From positions 22,878,001-22,942,000 of the forward strand of contig NC_071331.1 of NCBI RefSeq assembly GCF_010183535.1: 64,000 nt of DNA. Direction: 5' to 3'. This document shows positions 45,062 through 54,910 of this stretch, in pieces (the stretch's first letter is position 1; every line of letters starts with the position of its first letter). Source of the stretch: Caenorhabditis remanei (lineage: Eukaryota > Nematoda > Chromadorea > Rhabditida > Rhabditidae). The translations under genes and the position numbers were made by a program. Below the pieces are notes generated by a model, which worked only from the letters and a program-made list of their open reading frames with translations, searched no databases and was not told the origin of the DNA.

Positions 45062-45703
45062 TCACCACATGATAGTAGCCATCATGTCCTTGAGAATCTT
45101 CATCTCTGTATCCTTCACCAATGCCGTGTGTTCCGCCTCGCTAAGCTTCATCACCATATTCAAAGTGTGTGATTCAGTGTCCGCCTCTTGTTTGGCAATG
45201 ACACCTGACACCACTTCCTTCGTTGTTCGGATAGTGGCGTCTCTTCTGGCAATTGTTTTCTGGAGCAGCTCGATTTCCTGCTTTGCTTGATGGAGTTCGG
45301 CTGCAGAATCTTGAAGTTGCTCCGAGAGCTCCTGGTCCTTCTCCTCCAACGCCTTCTTCTCTTCTTCCAACTTCAGAATCTTTTGGTTTCTTCTGATGAC
45401 TTTGCCCTCCAGTTTCTTCTTTGACTCCGCCTCTTTTTGGAGCTTCCGCTTCAACTCGTTGTTCTCATTGCGGAAAGTGGAGATTGTGCTTTCCAAGTCG
45501 GGAACCATAGTACTCAATTTCTGGACCAATGATTGCTCAAAAGAAATCTGATTTTTCCTGGAACGGGATAACATTATGATTCGTCTATTCATTGCAATAT
45601 TAACTTACGTCTGCTCATGGTCGTCTTTCTCCTTCTCGAGCTTCTGATGAAGCTCCACGATTTGCTGCTCCAGGTGTTGGATGAGTTGTTGTTGGGCGTT
45701 CAT
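45062..45703 (-). CDS. Short coiled-coil protein, three-copy family
   Basis: Exons 45609-45703 (95 nt) and 45062-45557 (496 nt) give 196 residues with the same structure as 39619-40260. It starts MNAQQQLIQHLEQQIVELHQ; the junction is DDHEQT|KNQISFEQ; the C terminus is DMMATIMW. It carries the NELKRKLQKEAESKKKLEGK and TIRTTKEVVSGVIAKQ blocks shared by all three copies. It is convergent with 42218-44338. The leader shares TATATTGAC and CATGGAG with its paralogues. Confidence 0.9.
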
Positions 45704-46489
45704 AGTAGTTTGGTGAGTGAAGTGTTGTCTGAAAATTGATGTAATAGAGAATGATAAAGAATAATAAAGAATAACTAAAGTCGCATAAGATATGCAAAAC
45801 CATGGAGTCAATATATTTGACAGGAAAAACTAAATGAGATGAGAAGGTGAGTGAGTCAATTCTCAAAAATCAATATAGAATGCACAAAACGCCGAGCGCG
45901 CGCACATCCCAGATGACGTGAGAAGGAATCGATGACTAGAGACGAGAGTAAATGGGAAAACCGCACACCAAAGAGGAGAAGACTGAATGAGGGAGATGGA
46001 ATGGTGGATGGGTAACTCGAGACTACTGCACATCTGTCCTAGACTCGGCGCGGGAATCTCCGGGAAGATTGGTGTTTGCGGACCTTCTAGAACATGCCGC
46101 AAAACGCAGGGACAGGATTTGACGCGCCATACATTTTAAATCTCACAGTCCAAATTGCAAAAGATTGCATAAGATTGTTCAAGATAGATAAAAGTAAGAA
46201 AAGATTGAATAAGATCGGTTTAGATAGGCTAAGAGCGTTTAGGATTGGTTTAGATGGCTTAAAATAGCTTAGAACCGTACTACTCTAAAAACGGCTCGAA
46301 GTGGATGAAAATATCTCAAATCAAATAAAATCGGTGTCACTTTGATCAGCAGGAAAAAAACTATACAAAATTTGCTTAACGATTTCAAACGGTTCAAAAT
46401 TGTGTAAAATTGATAAAAATTCTGCTAACATTGCTTGAGTTTGGTTTAGACTGCCTCAAATTGCCTGCCATCGGCTAAAAAGCAGAACA
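45704..46489 (-). promoter_or_regulatory. Promoter-like block, partial heat-shock element, iterations
   Basis: Around 45900-46130: CATCCCAGATGACGTGAGAA, CGGGAAGATTGGTGTTTGCG, then TTCTAGAACATGC (46085-46097, two good units and a weak third), then CCGCAAAACGCAGGGACAGG. 46140-46460 is AAGATTGnnTAAGAT-type iterated DNA. Confidence 0.5.
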
Positions 46490-47205
46490 GCTATAGAAAC
46501 TCGCCAAGATCTACATTTTGGTATATTTCTCGTGCCAAAATCGCTTTAAATCCCCTAAACCACGCTAAAAACCTCAAAACCCGCTTTTCTACCAATTGAC
46601 GGCAAAGTCCGCGATCAGTGGGAGGGGAAACTCTAACAGCGAGCACTAAATGTCTTGAACATTTTGAAATACTATATCTCAGGTTGTAAATGTGCTAGAA
46701 AGTTGGTTTTGGGTTCAAATCTTCCCCACATTTATTCGAATCCGTTAAAACTACCTCAAAAAGCTCAAAACCGCATTTTCTAACACATTTTCAGCGCGAG
46801 ATACGGTATTTCCAAAATTTTCAAAACATTAAGTGCTCGCTGTTAGTCTTTCCCCTCTCTTTGATCGCGGACATTGCCGTCAATTGGAAGTGAAGCGGGT
46901 TTTGAGGTTTTTGGAGTGGTTTTACGGGATTTTAAGCAATTTCAGTCACTTTTTTGTCTATCTGATGGCCGAAGGGGTCCAAATTAATAGGAAAGCTATT
47001 CTAGCCCAGCCCGCGTTACATTAACGACTAGCCATCCGGCCTGTAATATATCAGAGCAATAGATCTCGCGGAGATCTACATATTGGTATATTTTTCAGCT
47101 CACGAAACTCATTTTGAAGTGAGTTATACGTCCCGGTCTAGGAAACACTCTAATTTGAAATTCATTTATTATTCAACAACTTTACAATTACAATCACAAA
47201 AAGCT
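46490..47205. repeat. Foldback repeats
   Basis: 46540-46710 and 46780-46960 are inverted copies (AAAACCTCAAAACCCGCTTT against GAAGCGGGTTTTGAGGTTTT; GCGATCAGTGGGAGGGGAAA against TTTCCCCTCTCTTTGATCGC). Outer parts share TAGATCTC, GGAGATCTACAT and GGTATATTT with the 33034 foldback. No gene. Confidence 0.7.
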
Positions 47206-48410
47206 TCACAAATTATAACTCGAAATCTTTGCCTCCATCTCCCCAACAATCTGCTCCAACTCCCTGATTCTTTTCTCCTTTCTCTTCTCCTCACGTTCCT
47301 TCCGATCCAGATCCTCAGTAGCCCTCTTCAACTGACCATTCAGCTCCCAAATCTTCCTTTGTCTCTCCTGAATCATCCTCTCATATCTCGCAGTCTCATC
47401 GGCTCTCACTGTCAACTGCTCCTTCAGAATCTGGTCATCCTCCGCGCTCTCCTCTATCAGAAGTCTTGTCAACTCTTCTGATTCTTGAAGACGTTGCTGG
47501 AGGTCCTCGATTTCCTCATCCCTCGATTTCAACGCTCTCTTCACAATATCTCCAGACGCGATGTATTGTTGTTGGAGTACCTTGAAATTCTTCTGCTTTT
47601 TATGAAGTTTTGCCTCCAGTGCCTTATTCTTCTCCATCTCTCGCTTTGCCAGCTGCCAAGCCGCTTTTCCATCACGGAACAGGTCGGAGCACTGCTTCTG
47701 GAGCTTCTGATGGTCCTTCTGGTGAAGCTGGTTCTCGATTTCCTCGAATCTCTTGGCGGTGGAAATGGAAAATTCTTCGAAATTGCTGGTGACACGGTCT
47801 AGGTTGGCTTGGAGCGTGGCAATGATTGGGTCTTGGGGCCTGAAATGTATCATAGAGTCTCAGATATTAACAGACAAACTCACTTTTCCTCTTCCTTCTC
47901 AGAATCTTGGGTGGCATCTGAAAGCTCCTCGAACTCCCATGCATCGTGGGCCATCTCCAACTTCTTCTTGGATTCTGAAGGCTCTTCTTCAGAATCCACA
48001 AACTCAAAGGTATCAGGAGCTGGCCAGGCGTCGTCAGCTCGTCTCGCCATCTCCAACTTCTCCTTGGCTTTCATTTCTTCAGAATCCCAAGCTGGCCAGG
48101 CTTCATATAAAAGCTCCTCTCTTGGCCAAGCGTCGTCTACTCTATTCGCCATCTCCAACTTCTCCTTGGCTTCAAATTCCTCAATTTGATATGAAATCTC
48201 CTCTGAATTCCAAGCCGGCCAAGCATCGTGAGCCATTTTCTCCATCTCCGACTTTTTCTTCTCGGCTAATTCTTCTGAATCCCAAGCTGGCCAAGCATCG
48301 TGAGCTCTCCTCTCCTGCTCCGATTTCGAAAGCTCCCTTGGCCATGCTTCGTCTTGTCGCATTGCAGATCCATGAATCTTTGCGCTAGTTTTCTGCTGGG
48401 AAGCGTGCAT
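47206..48410 (-). CDS. Trp-rich repeat plus coiled-coil protein
   Basis: Exons 47884-48410 and 47206-47839 join in phase 2 to 386 residues. I chose the ATG at 48410 because an ATTCAG acceptor lies 7 bases upstream; a longer frame only reads through the promoter block. Residues 20-165 hold about six copies of a (H/D)DAWP(A)W.SEE unit: DEAWPREL, AHDAWPAWDSEE, AHDAWPAWNSEE, VDDAWPREEL, YEAWPAWDSEE, ADDAWPAP, AHDAWEFEE, interleaved with KEKLEMA. The remainder is coiled coil (IEEFEAKEKLEMANRVDDAW to the ELEQIVGEMEAK end). Trp at such regular spacing suggests a short-motif interaction array. The family is unknown to me. Confidence 0.8.
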
Positions 48411-49420
48411 GACGATTCTGAATAAGGAACGAATTTGGCTGAGGGAAGGAGAAACGGACGGACAGGTTAAAGAAGATGGAAAATCGATAGAGAGGGAGGG
48501 AAGAGGAGAGAAGGGATGAATGAATGAAAAGACTGACCCCATCACCATCTTGCTCGTCAAGTCCGCAATACGCAGGAGTGTACACGACGTGGTGTTTGCG
48601 GATTGCGCGCGAAATCCGAATCTTCCCGGAGCTACCCAAGGGGACCAAACATACCTAAGGGATACAAAGTGACGTGACAGACCTTCTGCGGCAATTAACA
48701 CCATAATCTGTCAGTTCATGATGATGGATTAGATCCACAAACATAATGAAACGTGTGAGTGGAAAAAAGGGTTATCTAATGAGAGCCTTGAAGAAAACAG
48801 CTAGGTCTTTTGGGAATAAGAATATAGAATCACTGAGATTCAGAAGCTAGAATCCAATTAAGGAATAAGGACCGGGGATCCAGGATCCATGAGTCTGAGG
48901 GTATGGGGTTTGAGATTCGGTAATTGGAATCTGAAATGCAAAATCAGGAACCGTGAATCGAAGGAATCTGGTCAGAAATCATAAGTTTTTGGGATGATTA
49001 GACGGATAGCTGGGACTGAAAGTCGAGGATCTAGGAAGCTTATGGGAAACATGTATAAGATCCTGCGAAACTTGATAAGAGTTAGCAACGGACTTGGTGG
49101 TCCGGGCCAGTCAGAGATGAGGGTTCTAAGATTTAGGACCGTATGGGTCTTGAAGTTAACAGACCGAATTGAAGTCAACAGTCTCAGAATCTCGTCTGAA
49201 TTTTAGAAACCTTAGAACCAGTACCAGAAACTCAGCATACATGAGCCCTGGCTACTGTAGGTTAGAGTTACTTACTTCAGGTGACACTAGGTTACGGTAG
49301 GTCACAGTAGAACCTCTGTAAATTATTCTGCATGATCTCAGCAACATTTTTGATGCAAAATACTTCATTCGGTAAAAAAGTATTAAAAAAAGTAATTCAA
49401 AGAAATCAATAAAACAATAA
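48411..49420 (-). promoter_or_regulatory. Promoter-like block and long leader region
   Basis: 48540-48700: CGTCAAGTCCGCAATACGCA, GGAGTGTACACGACGTGGTG, TTTGCGGATTGCGCGCG, GAATCTTCCCGGAG and GTGACGTGACAG, without a recognisable heat-shock element. 48710-49200 is related to 63360-63680 (GATTAGATC, AGAAGCTAG, GGGACCGTATGGG). Otherwise no gene. Confidence 0.5.
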
Positions 49421-50203
49421 TTAATCCAATTCCAACTCCTCCATCTTCTTCATCGCCTCCACCACTCTCTCCTTCTGAGTCTTCATCTCCTCTCTAGTCT
49501 CCTCCAATTCCTTCTCAATCTGCTCATCCCTCTCCATCGCAATCTTCCGGACCTCCTTCATCTCCTTCTTCATCTGATGGACCTCTCGTTCCCTCTTCTC
49601 AAACTTCTCCTTCAACTCCTGATTCTCCTTCAGCAATGTCTTATTCTCATCTTTCATCATCTTCATCGCACAGTCGTCATACTCGATCTCATTTCTCATC
49701 ATTGAGTGGAACTCGCTGAGCACTCGGTAGTTGTTGCGAAGATCCTTGTCCTCCTTCTTCTGCTTCTCGATGAGATCCTCTTTTTCAGAAATTGTGGCTT
49801 CACTTTTAGCCAAGCTGGCCTTCAACTCCTCCACCTGCTTCTTAAGCTCCTCCCCTTTCTTCACAACTTTCTTCACCTTTTCTTCCTTCTCATCGATGAT
49901 TTTCCGGATAGTCGTCATCTTCTTCAGCACTTCCTTTTGTTTTTTGTTTTGGCTCTCCTCTAGAGCTTCATATTTCCTTTGGGCCTCTCTAAGCTTCTCC
50001 TTCAGCTCCAGAATCTTCTGATCCTTTTTCTGCTCCACGATCTTTCTCTCCAATCGTTTGAATCTCTTGTCATTTTCGATTTTCATATTATCCAACGCTT
50101 TGCCGATTTGTTGAACGTTGTCCTGGAGGGCAGCGATGGAGGCTGCCTTGGGTGCTGGTGCCATAGAAGTCTTCCGACCAGTTACCATGACTTGTGGATC
50201 CAT
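49421..50203 (-). CDS. Single-exon coiled-coil protein
   Basis: One exon, 260 residues; a TTTTCAG acceptor lies 6 bases before the ATG. The start MDPQVMVTGRKTSMAPAPKA is flexible. From about residue 25 the protein is an unbroken coiled coil with conserved blocks KFKRLERKIVEQKKDQKILE-like, VKKGEELKKQVEELKASLAK and FHSMMRNEIEYDDCAMKMMK. Paralogue 58394-59179 (261 residues) is nearly colinear. It is head-to-head with the homeodomain gene 50758-51989 across a 554-bp shared promoter. AATAAA lies next to the 3' end on the coding strand. Confidence 0.9.
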   Translation of the reverse strand: MDPQVMVTGRKTSMAPAPKAASIAALQDNVQQIGKALDNMKIENDKRFKRLERKIVEQKKDQKILELKEKLREAQRKYEALEESQNKKQKEVLKKMTTIRKIIDEKEEKVKKVVKKGEELKKQVEELKASLAKSEATISEKEDLIEKQKKEDKDLRNNYRVLSEFHSMMRNEIEYDDCAMKMMKDENKTLLKENQELKEKFEKREREVHQMKKEMKEVRKIAMERDEQIEKELEETREEMKTQKERVVEAMKKMEELELD

Positions 50204-50757
50204 TTGTTTCTGAAAAGAGAGATAGTCTAGTGAGGGAGGAAGAAAGGAGGAGAATGGGGTAGTCAGTAAGAGGAGAGAAGGGATGAATGAATGGCAGGAC
50301 TGTCCTCATCCCCATCCTGCGCGTCAAGTCCGCAATACGCAGGAGTGTACATGACGGGGTGTTTGCGGACTGCGAATCTTCCCGCAACCGCCACCGGGGA
50401 CCACTATATAAGGTGGAGGTAGTGGCAGTGGAGACAGTCATTTATCCATTTCCTCCCATCGTAGTCATCGCGGCTCTCCCTTCTCCGGCACAGACTGCCT
50501 TCCCCGTCTGGTCGCGTTCTCTCTCTTAAGAACCTCTATCGATCTGATGCGATGTGAGGCTATCTAAGAGTTCTCGAACATTCTGTAGTCCAATCTTCTT
50601 GGAGTCTCTCGCCCGCTCATTTATTATCTCGAAGAATCGGTCCATTACACCCACTCATTCATTGTCTTCCTAGCTTTTACTCGTCGTGTTTCTTATATTT
50701 GTTTTTAGTAGAGGTTTCTACATTCCCTTTTTATTCTTTTTATTCAGGACACTCAAG
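50204..50757. promoter_or_regulatory. Bidirectional promoter of a divergent gene pair
   Basis: Contains, left to right: CGTCAAGTCCGCAATACGCA, TGTTTGCGGACTGCGAATCT, TCCCGCAACCGCC, a TATA-like core in near-palindrome CCACTATATAAGGTGG (about 50400-50416), the conserved stretch GTAGTCATCGCGGCTCTCCC, and a perfect heat-shock element TTCTCGAACATTC (50571-50583). The order recurs inverted at 58140-58310 and 61080-61390. The left half resembles leaders of the coiled-coil genes and the right half those of the homeodomain genes. Confidence 0.65.
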
Positions 50758-51989
50758 ATGGAAATAACTCTTCACCAGCATGAACAACTCGCGAAGTTCT
50801 ACAAGCAGAATCGGGCACCAAATGTGCTGCAGGAAACGGCCATGGGCGAATCGGTTGGATTGAATATTTGTGAAGTCCATTCTTGGTTTTGCAAATGCCG
50901 AGATATGGGTCCTGAAGCATTATGGGCGGAGATTTCTTTGAGGATGAAAAAATCGGAGGAACAGAGAAAGAAAAAAGAGCGGGAGGAAGAGATGAAGAAG
51001 GCGTAAGTATAGTTAGTTAGGGGTCAAATATGCTGTTTTTAATTTCCAGAATGACAAAGCTATCTCTAGCGGAAGCCAAAATCACCTCCCAAGCTGCCGA
51101 AATCCAGAAACTAGAGTCCTGGATCACTAACCTCACTACCATGGCCAATATTCAACAGTCAATTCCTGCTAGACTGCTCAATGTTGAGAAGGAGTTGAAA
51201 CGAGTTTCCTCAAAGCTTGAGGAGGCGGAGCTTAAGAAGGAGAATGAGCGGTTGAAGGAGCAAAAGAAGGAGTTGGAGGCGATGTTGCAGTCTAAGAAGA
51301 AACTTGAGGAGCAGGTGGAGAATGGAAAGAAAGAGAACGAGGAGCTGAACAAGATTATTGCGCGACAAGCATCGGAGCTCAGGCAATTCAAGCATCTCAA
51401 GAATGCAGAGATCCAAAATCTTATCAAGAATAGCGTCAAGGATCAAGTCAATGCTCAGCAGGACCAAGCTGCCAACCTCACTACAATGGCTAAAATTCAA
51501 CAGTCCCTCCCTGCTAGACTGCTCAATGTGGAAAACGTGTTGGTACGAGTTTGCACAAAGCTTGAGGAGGCGGAGCTAAAGAAGGATAATGAGGCGATGC
51601 TCCAGCTTGCACATTTAAAAAAAGAAAACAAATCCTTGAAAAATGCGAAAAAGGAGGCGGAGCGAAGAATCAAGGAGCTCCTCAGAGAAAACGAGATTCT
51701 CAACTATGACCTTTTCAGAACAGAGGGTAAAGTGGCAGATCTCCAAACTGTCATCCTGAAATCAAAAGAAGAAGACGATGCGAAGATTCAGAAGGTGGAG
51801 GAGCTTATGGCGGTGTTGGAGAAAGATGTTGAGAAGTTGAAGATGGTTCAGGAGCAGGATTTGGCAACTGATGACGAGGAATCGGAGGATGAAGAGGAGG
51901 AATTGGAAGAGGAGAAGAGTGCTAGAAGATTCATTGACATGAGACTCCCTTGCAATTTGATCAATAGTTTGCAATTGCGTGAAATTTGA
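50758..51989 (+). CDS. Divergent homeodomain plus coiled-coil protein
   Basis: Exons 50758-51002 and 51050-51989 join in phase 2 to 394 residues; ATTCAG lies 10 bases before the ATG. Residues 1-48 align to homeodomain positions 6-53 with exact spacing: L16, Y20, P26, L40, V45, W48, F49 (EVHSWFCKCR). Position 52 is Cys. It continues into the subfamily signature CRDMGPEALWAEI shared with 59735-60983 and 62057-62964. The rest is coiled coil with an internal duplication: NLTTMANIQQSIPARLLNVE and NLTTMAKIQQSLPARLLNVE, each followed by EEAELKK. The acidic tail (DDEESEDEEEELEEEKSA) ends FIDMRLPCNLINSLQLREI. Probable role: dimerising nuclear protein (inference). AATAAA follows the stop. Confidence 0.88.
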
Positions 51990-52518
51990 AAAATGATGAT
52001 AACTTTTTTTCTAAAAGAGATATCACTTTGTGCCAAGTTGATTCTAAATCAATTTTATTTCTTTTTGTGTTAAGACCGATCATCAATAAAGTTGAATTTG
52101 TTATATCGTGTTAGTTTTCCGTTTGGCCCACAATTAAAGATGGAGGGGTCTGTAGAAGGGTAAAATAAGATCGGCTGAGATAGCTATGTCAACTCAAATA
52201 GACTATCTAGGGAAAGTCACCGTAGAGATATGACACGTGACCTATATTGCTGAAAAGCTGAAATTATGCTGATTTCAAATATCTATCTAAATCTTGCCCT
52301 CGAAGCCTGGTATTCGAGAAAAGTGAGGTCAAAAATCGAAAAAAATAGACAAATGGAAAAAAAATGCTCAGATTACAACCATGGAAACGTTACACACTGG
52401 CACAAAAGCTATATAGCCGTCGTGACTGTAAAAAAGTGAAAAAATACAACTGTTTTTTTGAATTCATAGTTTATTAGAGTAGAGGCAGAACTAAATTATA
52501 AAAAATTGATGAACATCT
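51990..52518. other. Intergenic, with a fragment of the 16179 foldback family
   Basis: 52190-52340 matches the interior of the 1.15 kb foldback (GACCTATATTGCTGAAAAGC, TTGCCCTCGAAGCCTGGTAT, TCGAGAAAAGTGAGGTCAAA). Otherwise no feature. Confidence 0.55.
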
Positions 52519-53430
52519 TTAAAAAACACATTTTCCTAGAAAGCATCTTCTTGGAAGGCACCATTCCCGTCCCCATTCACATTTGATCTGCAATAAAAAG
52601 CGTGACGATAAGAGCAGAATCAGATAGAAAAATGATGCATTGCACTGGCTGCCTCCCCCGTTTTATGTTCACTCCCCCGCGTGGGAAACAGACCATAATC
52701 GAGGCGAATCATTCATTTTTCGATGACAAGGGAAGTCTCTAGGGACGCGGGTTTTGAACGATCTATAAATTTAGTCATATGTACTTTCGACTACAGCAAG
52801 TCCATTTCTGCAGTCAAAACTTGCTATGAGCACTCAAAATGAGCTCTCAAACGTTAGGAACGTATGACCACAGGTTAACCGCTGGGGAACACAAATGAAA
52901 CCAGCCTTACCATGTGAAAAGTTTGAGAGCTCATAACTTGGCTCGCAGAGACAGTTAGCCGATTTTAGGTGTAGAAATGGATTCTAGATTACAAGTAGTC
53001 GAAAGTATCTAAGACCAAATTTATGGAGCGTTCTCTCTGAAGACTTCCCTTGTAAGTGCTAACACCCAAAAATACACAAAATTCACTCATTTATACACTT
53101 ACCGAGGACACGGCTCCACTTTTACGAGCGAATTCTCCAGCAACACACAGATATTTGAGGGCGCACGGACGATAGGTGAGCACCTGCAAAATGCGATTTT
53201 TTATTGTTTTCTTATTTTCTAGATTCAATATATTCTTACCTCCGGACTGTCATCCTCCCAATCTTGAGCATCCAACTCCTCCGACAGCTTCCTCTCTTCC
53301 GTTCTCGCTTCTTCTGGGGCTTCTTCTCTTAAAAATCAACAGAAAAATCGGCTCAAGTTCCTAAAAAGAAGTGATTACTCAAAACATTATTACAGTAATA
53401 CTCACCTTCACCAAATCCCATTCGCAACAT
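52519..53430 (-). CDS. Small acidic candidate gene
   Basis: Exons 53406-53430, 53240-53325, 53103-53183 and 52519-52587 give 86 residues. It starts MLRMGFGE, then EEAPEEARTEERKLSEELDA, QDWEDDSPEVLTYRPCALKY, LCVAGEFARKSGAVSS and a Cys/Trp-rich end. The acceptor of exon 2 is ambiguous (AG/AGAG two bases apart): the alternative frame also stays open and would end NGDGNGAFQEDAF. Intron 3 holds a 326-bp foldback. The upstream region has a TATA-like GTATATATACG (about 53516) and is duplicated at 55385-55760, where the ATG is ATT. No family recognised. Confidence 0.35.
52727..53052. repeat. Foldback element in an intron
   Basis: CAAGGGAAGTCT at 52727 and AGACTTCCCTTG at 53041 are inverted ends; inner landmarks GTACTTTCGACTAC/GTAGTCGAAAGTA and GAGCTCTCAAAC/GTTTGAGAGCTC are mirrored. 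Confidence 0.8.
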
Positions 53431-53760
53431 AATTAGACTTCTATAAAAATAGTGAGAGACCGAAAATCCGAATATCGATCTAGAGAGAAAACTGAATGCC
53501 AAACACCAGCACGAGGTATATATACGCCATAAAACGGGGGTGGAGCTAGAGAGAAATAGAGAAAGAGAGTACATTTTCGAAATGTTTTGATGGTGAAGAG
53601 GCATTGTGACCAATGTGTTTGAGGGAGAGAGTGTACCTATTTGAGAGACGCCGTGTCCCATTTCGTAATGTGTTGATGGTGTAGCATGGGAATGGAAGGA
53701 CACATGTTTCGAACTTAAGAATAATATTGTTAGATTTGCAATGGCTTTCCATTCGAAATT
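53385..53760 (-). repeat. Duplicated promoter/first-exon segment, copy 1
   Basis: Matches 55385-55760 closely: TTCTATAAAAATAGT, GACCGAAAATCCGAATATCG, GCCAAACACCA, GAGGCATTGTGACCAATGTG, GAAAGAGAGTAC. Copy 2 has lost the ATG of the small gene (ATT instead). The CBP/p300 remnant lies between the copies. Confidence 0.75.
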
Positions 53761-54029
53761 TCATATTCAGCACATCACCACGATCTGGAAAAGTAAAAAC
53801 AAGCACTACCATGCATTTCCTATTGCACAGGTTGCTCGTTTTACAGAGAACGAAGGATAAAGTTATGTGGTAAATCCAATGTAGGGTAAGAACAACCAGA
53901 TATGTACACTTAATAACATTTTATTGAATCATAAAACATTTGGTCAAAAGTTCACTTGAATGATGGACACGGAAGAGTGAAGCTGATGAGGATGACAATG
54001 TTCTCACTGTCTTTAACATGATAAAACAT

Positions 54030-54910
54030 ACTAATTGTATAGCAGAGAATGAAGCGGAATCGGAAGAGGACCTTGGCACGGACGGAGCAGTTTGAAGGTC
54101 CGCCTGAAAATTTTCTTATTAAAAAAAAAAAAAAATTTTCTTACTATACGAATATTAAAGATTCTTACATTTTGACCAGTTGCGATCAGCTCTCTAATTA
54201 GCACCCAGAGGATGATTGATGTTGCATAAATGGCTGTTTCTTTGTAGGTGAAATCCAAGCCATGATTTTCCAAAAAATCTCCGAGCACTTCATTCCAATA
54301 TCCTCCATCGCTAATTCGGGTTTTGGTCGTTCGTTTTTTTGTGTGTAATTGATTATGCTCCCTCCTCTCGTCTTTCCAAGTTCCAAAAGTGTCGTGTACC
54401 ATTCAATCAACTCTTTCCGGTCAAGAACTCTCTGCCACGCGGGACGTCCACGGAACAAGAAGAATCCTCCGGGTTTAGTGGGCAGGGCCAGAAATGGATT
54501 TTCTTATACCCAATTGAGGTGGCGAAAGCCATGTAGCCAAAAATGATAGAGTCGTACACATTTTTACGTAAATCTCCATCATTTATATATAGCTGACAGT
54601 CTCAACGTAATCAGCTCGGCTTTTCGTTCCTTGTACTCGTTTGCGAGCATTGCGAAAAAAAAGTATTTCCTCTCCATCTATTTTTAGCACAGGGAAGTTA
54701 CTCTCCCTTTGTCGCAAAGAATGCTTCAAGCTTCTTACCATGCTCCGCCTCCGTATCGTCTGCGGTGAGCACACGAATACTGACCTTCTGCCATGCGGGA
54801 CGTCCGGGTCGGGTGGGTATGCCCAGAAATGGGAGAAACCTAAAATGACACAGTTGTACACTTTCGTAAGTAAATTTATGTTATTTGTTTTATGTCTAAA
54901 TCTCTCCATT
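54030..54910 (-). pseudogene. Frameshifted remnant of a CBP/p300 acetyltransferase domain
   Basis: Pieces in three frames along the minus strand line up in order with the CBP/p300 histone acetyltransferase core. About 54700-54600 encodes FPVLKIDGEEILFF, like the family's EIDG...FFGMH region. About 54600-54430 encodes LYINDGDLRKNVYDSIIFGY and SIGYKKIHFWPCPL, where CBP has YHEILIGYLE and GHIWACPP. About 54430-54330 encodes RKELIEWYTTLLELG, where CBP has LQEWYKKMLDKA. About 54310-54130 encodes GGYWNEVLGDFLENHG, where CBP has GDFWPNVLEESI. Frame changes lie near 54590, 54420 and in the A7 run near 54335. A further upstream piece (54900-54760, VYNCVILGFSHFWAYPP) looks like a second copy of the central part. 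The match is from memory of the family, not a search. A sequencing error cannot explain three shifts easily, so decay is likelier. Confidence 0.6.
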
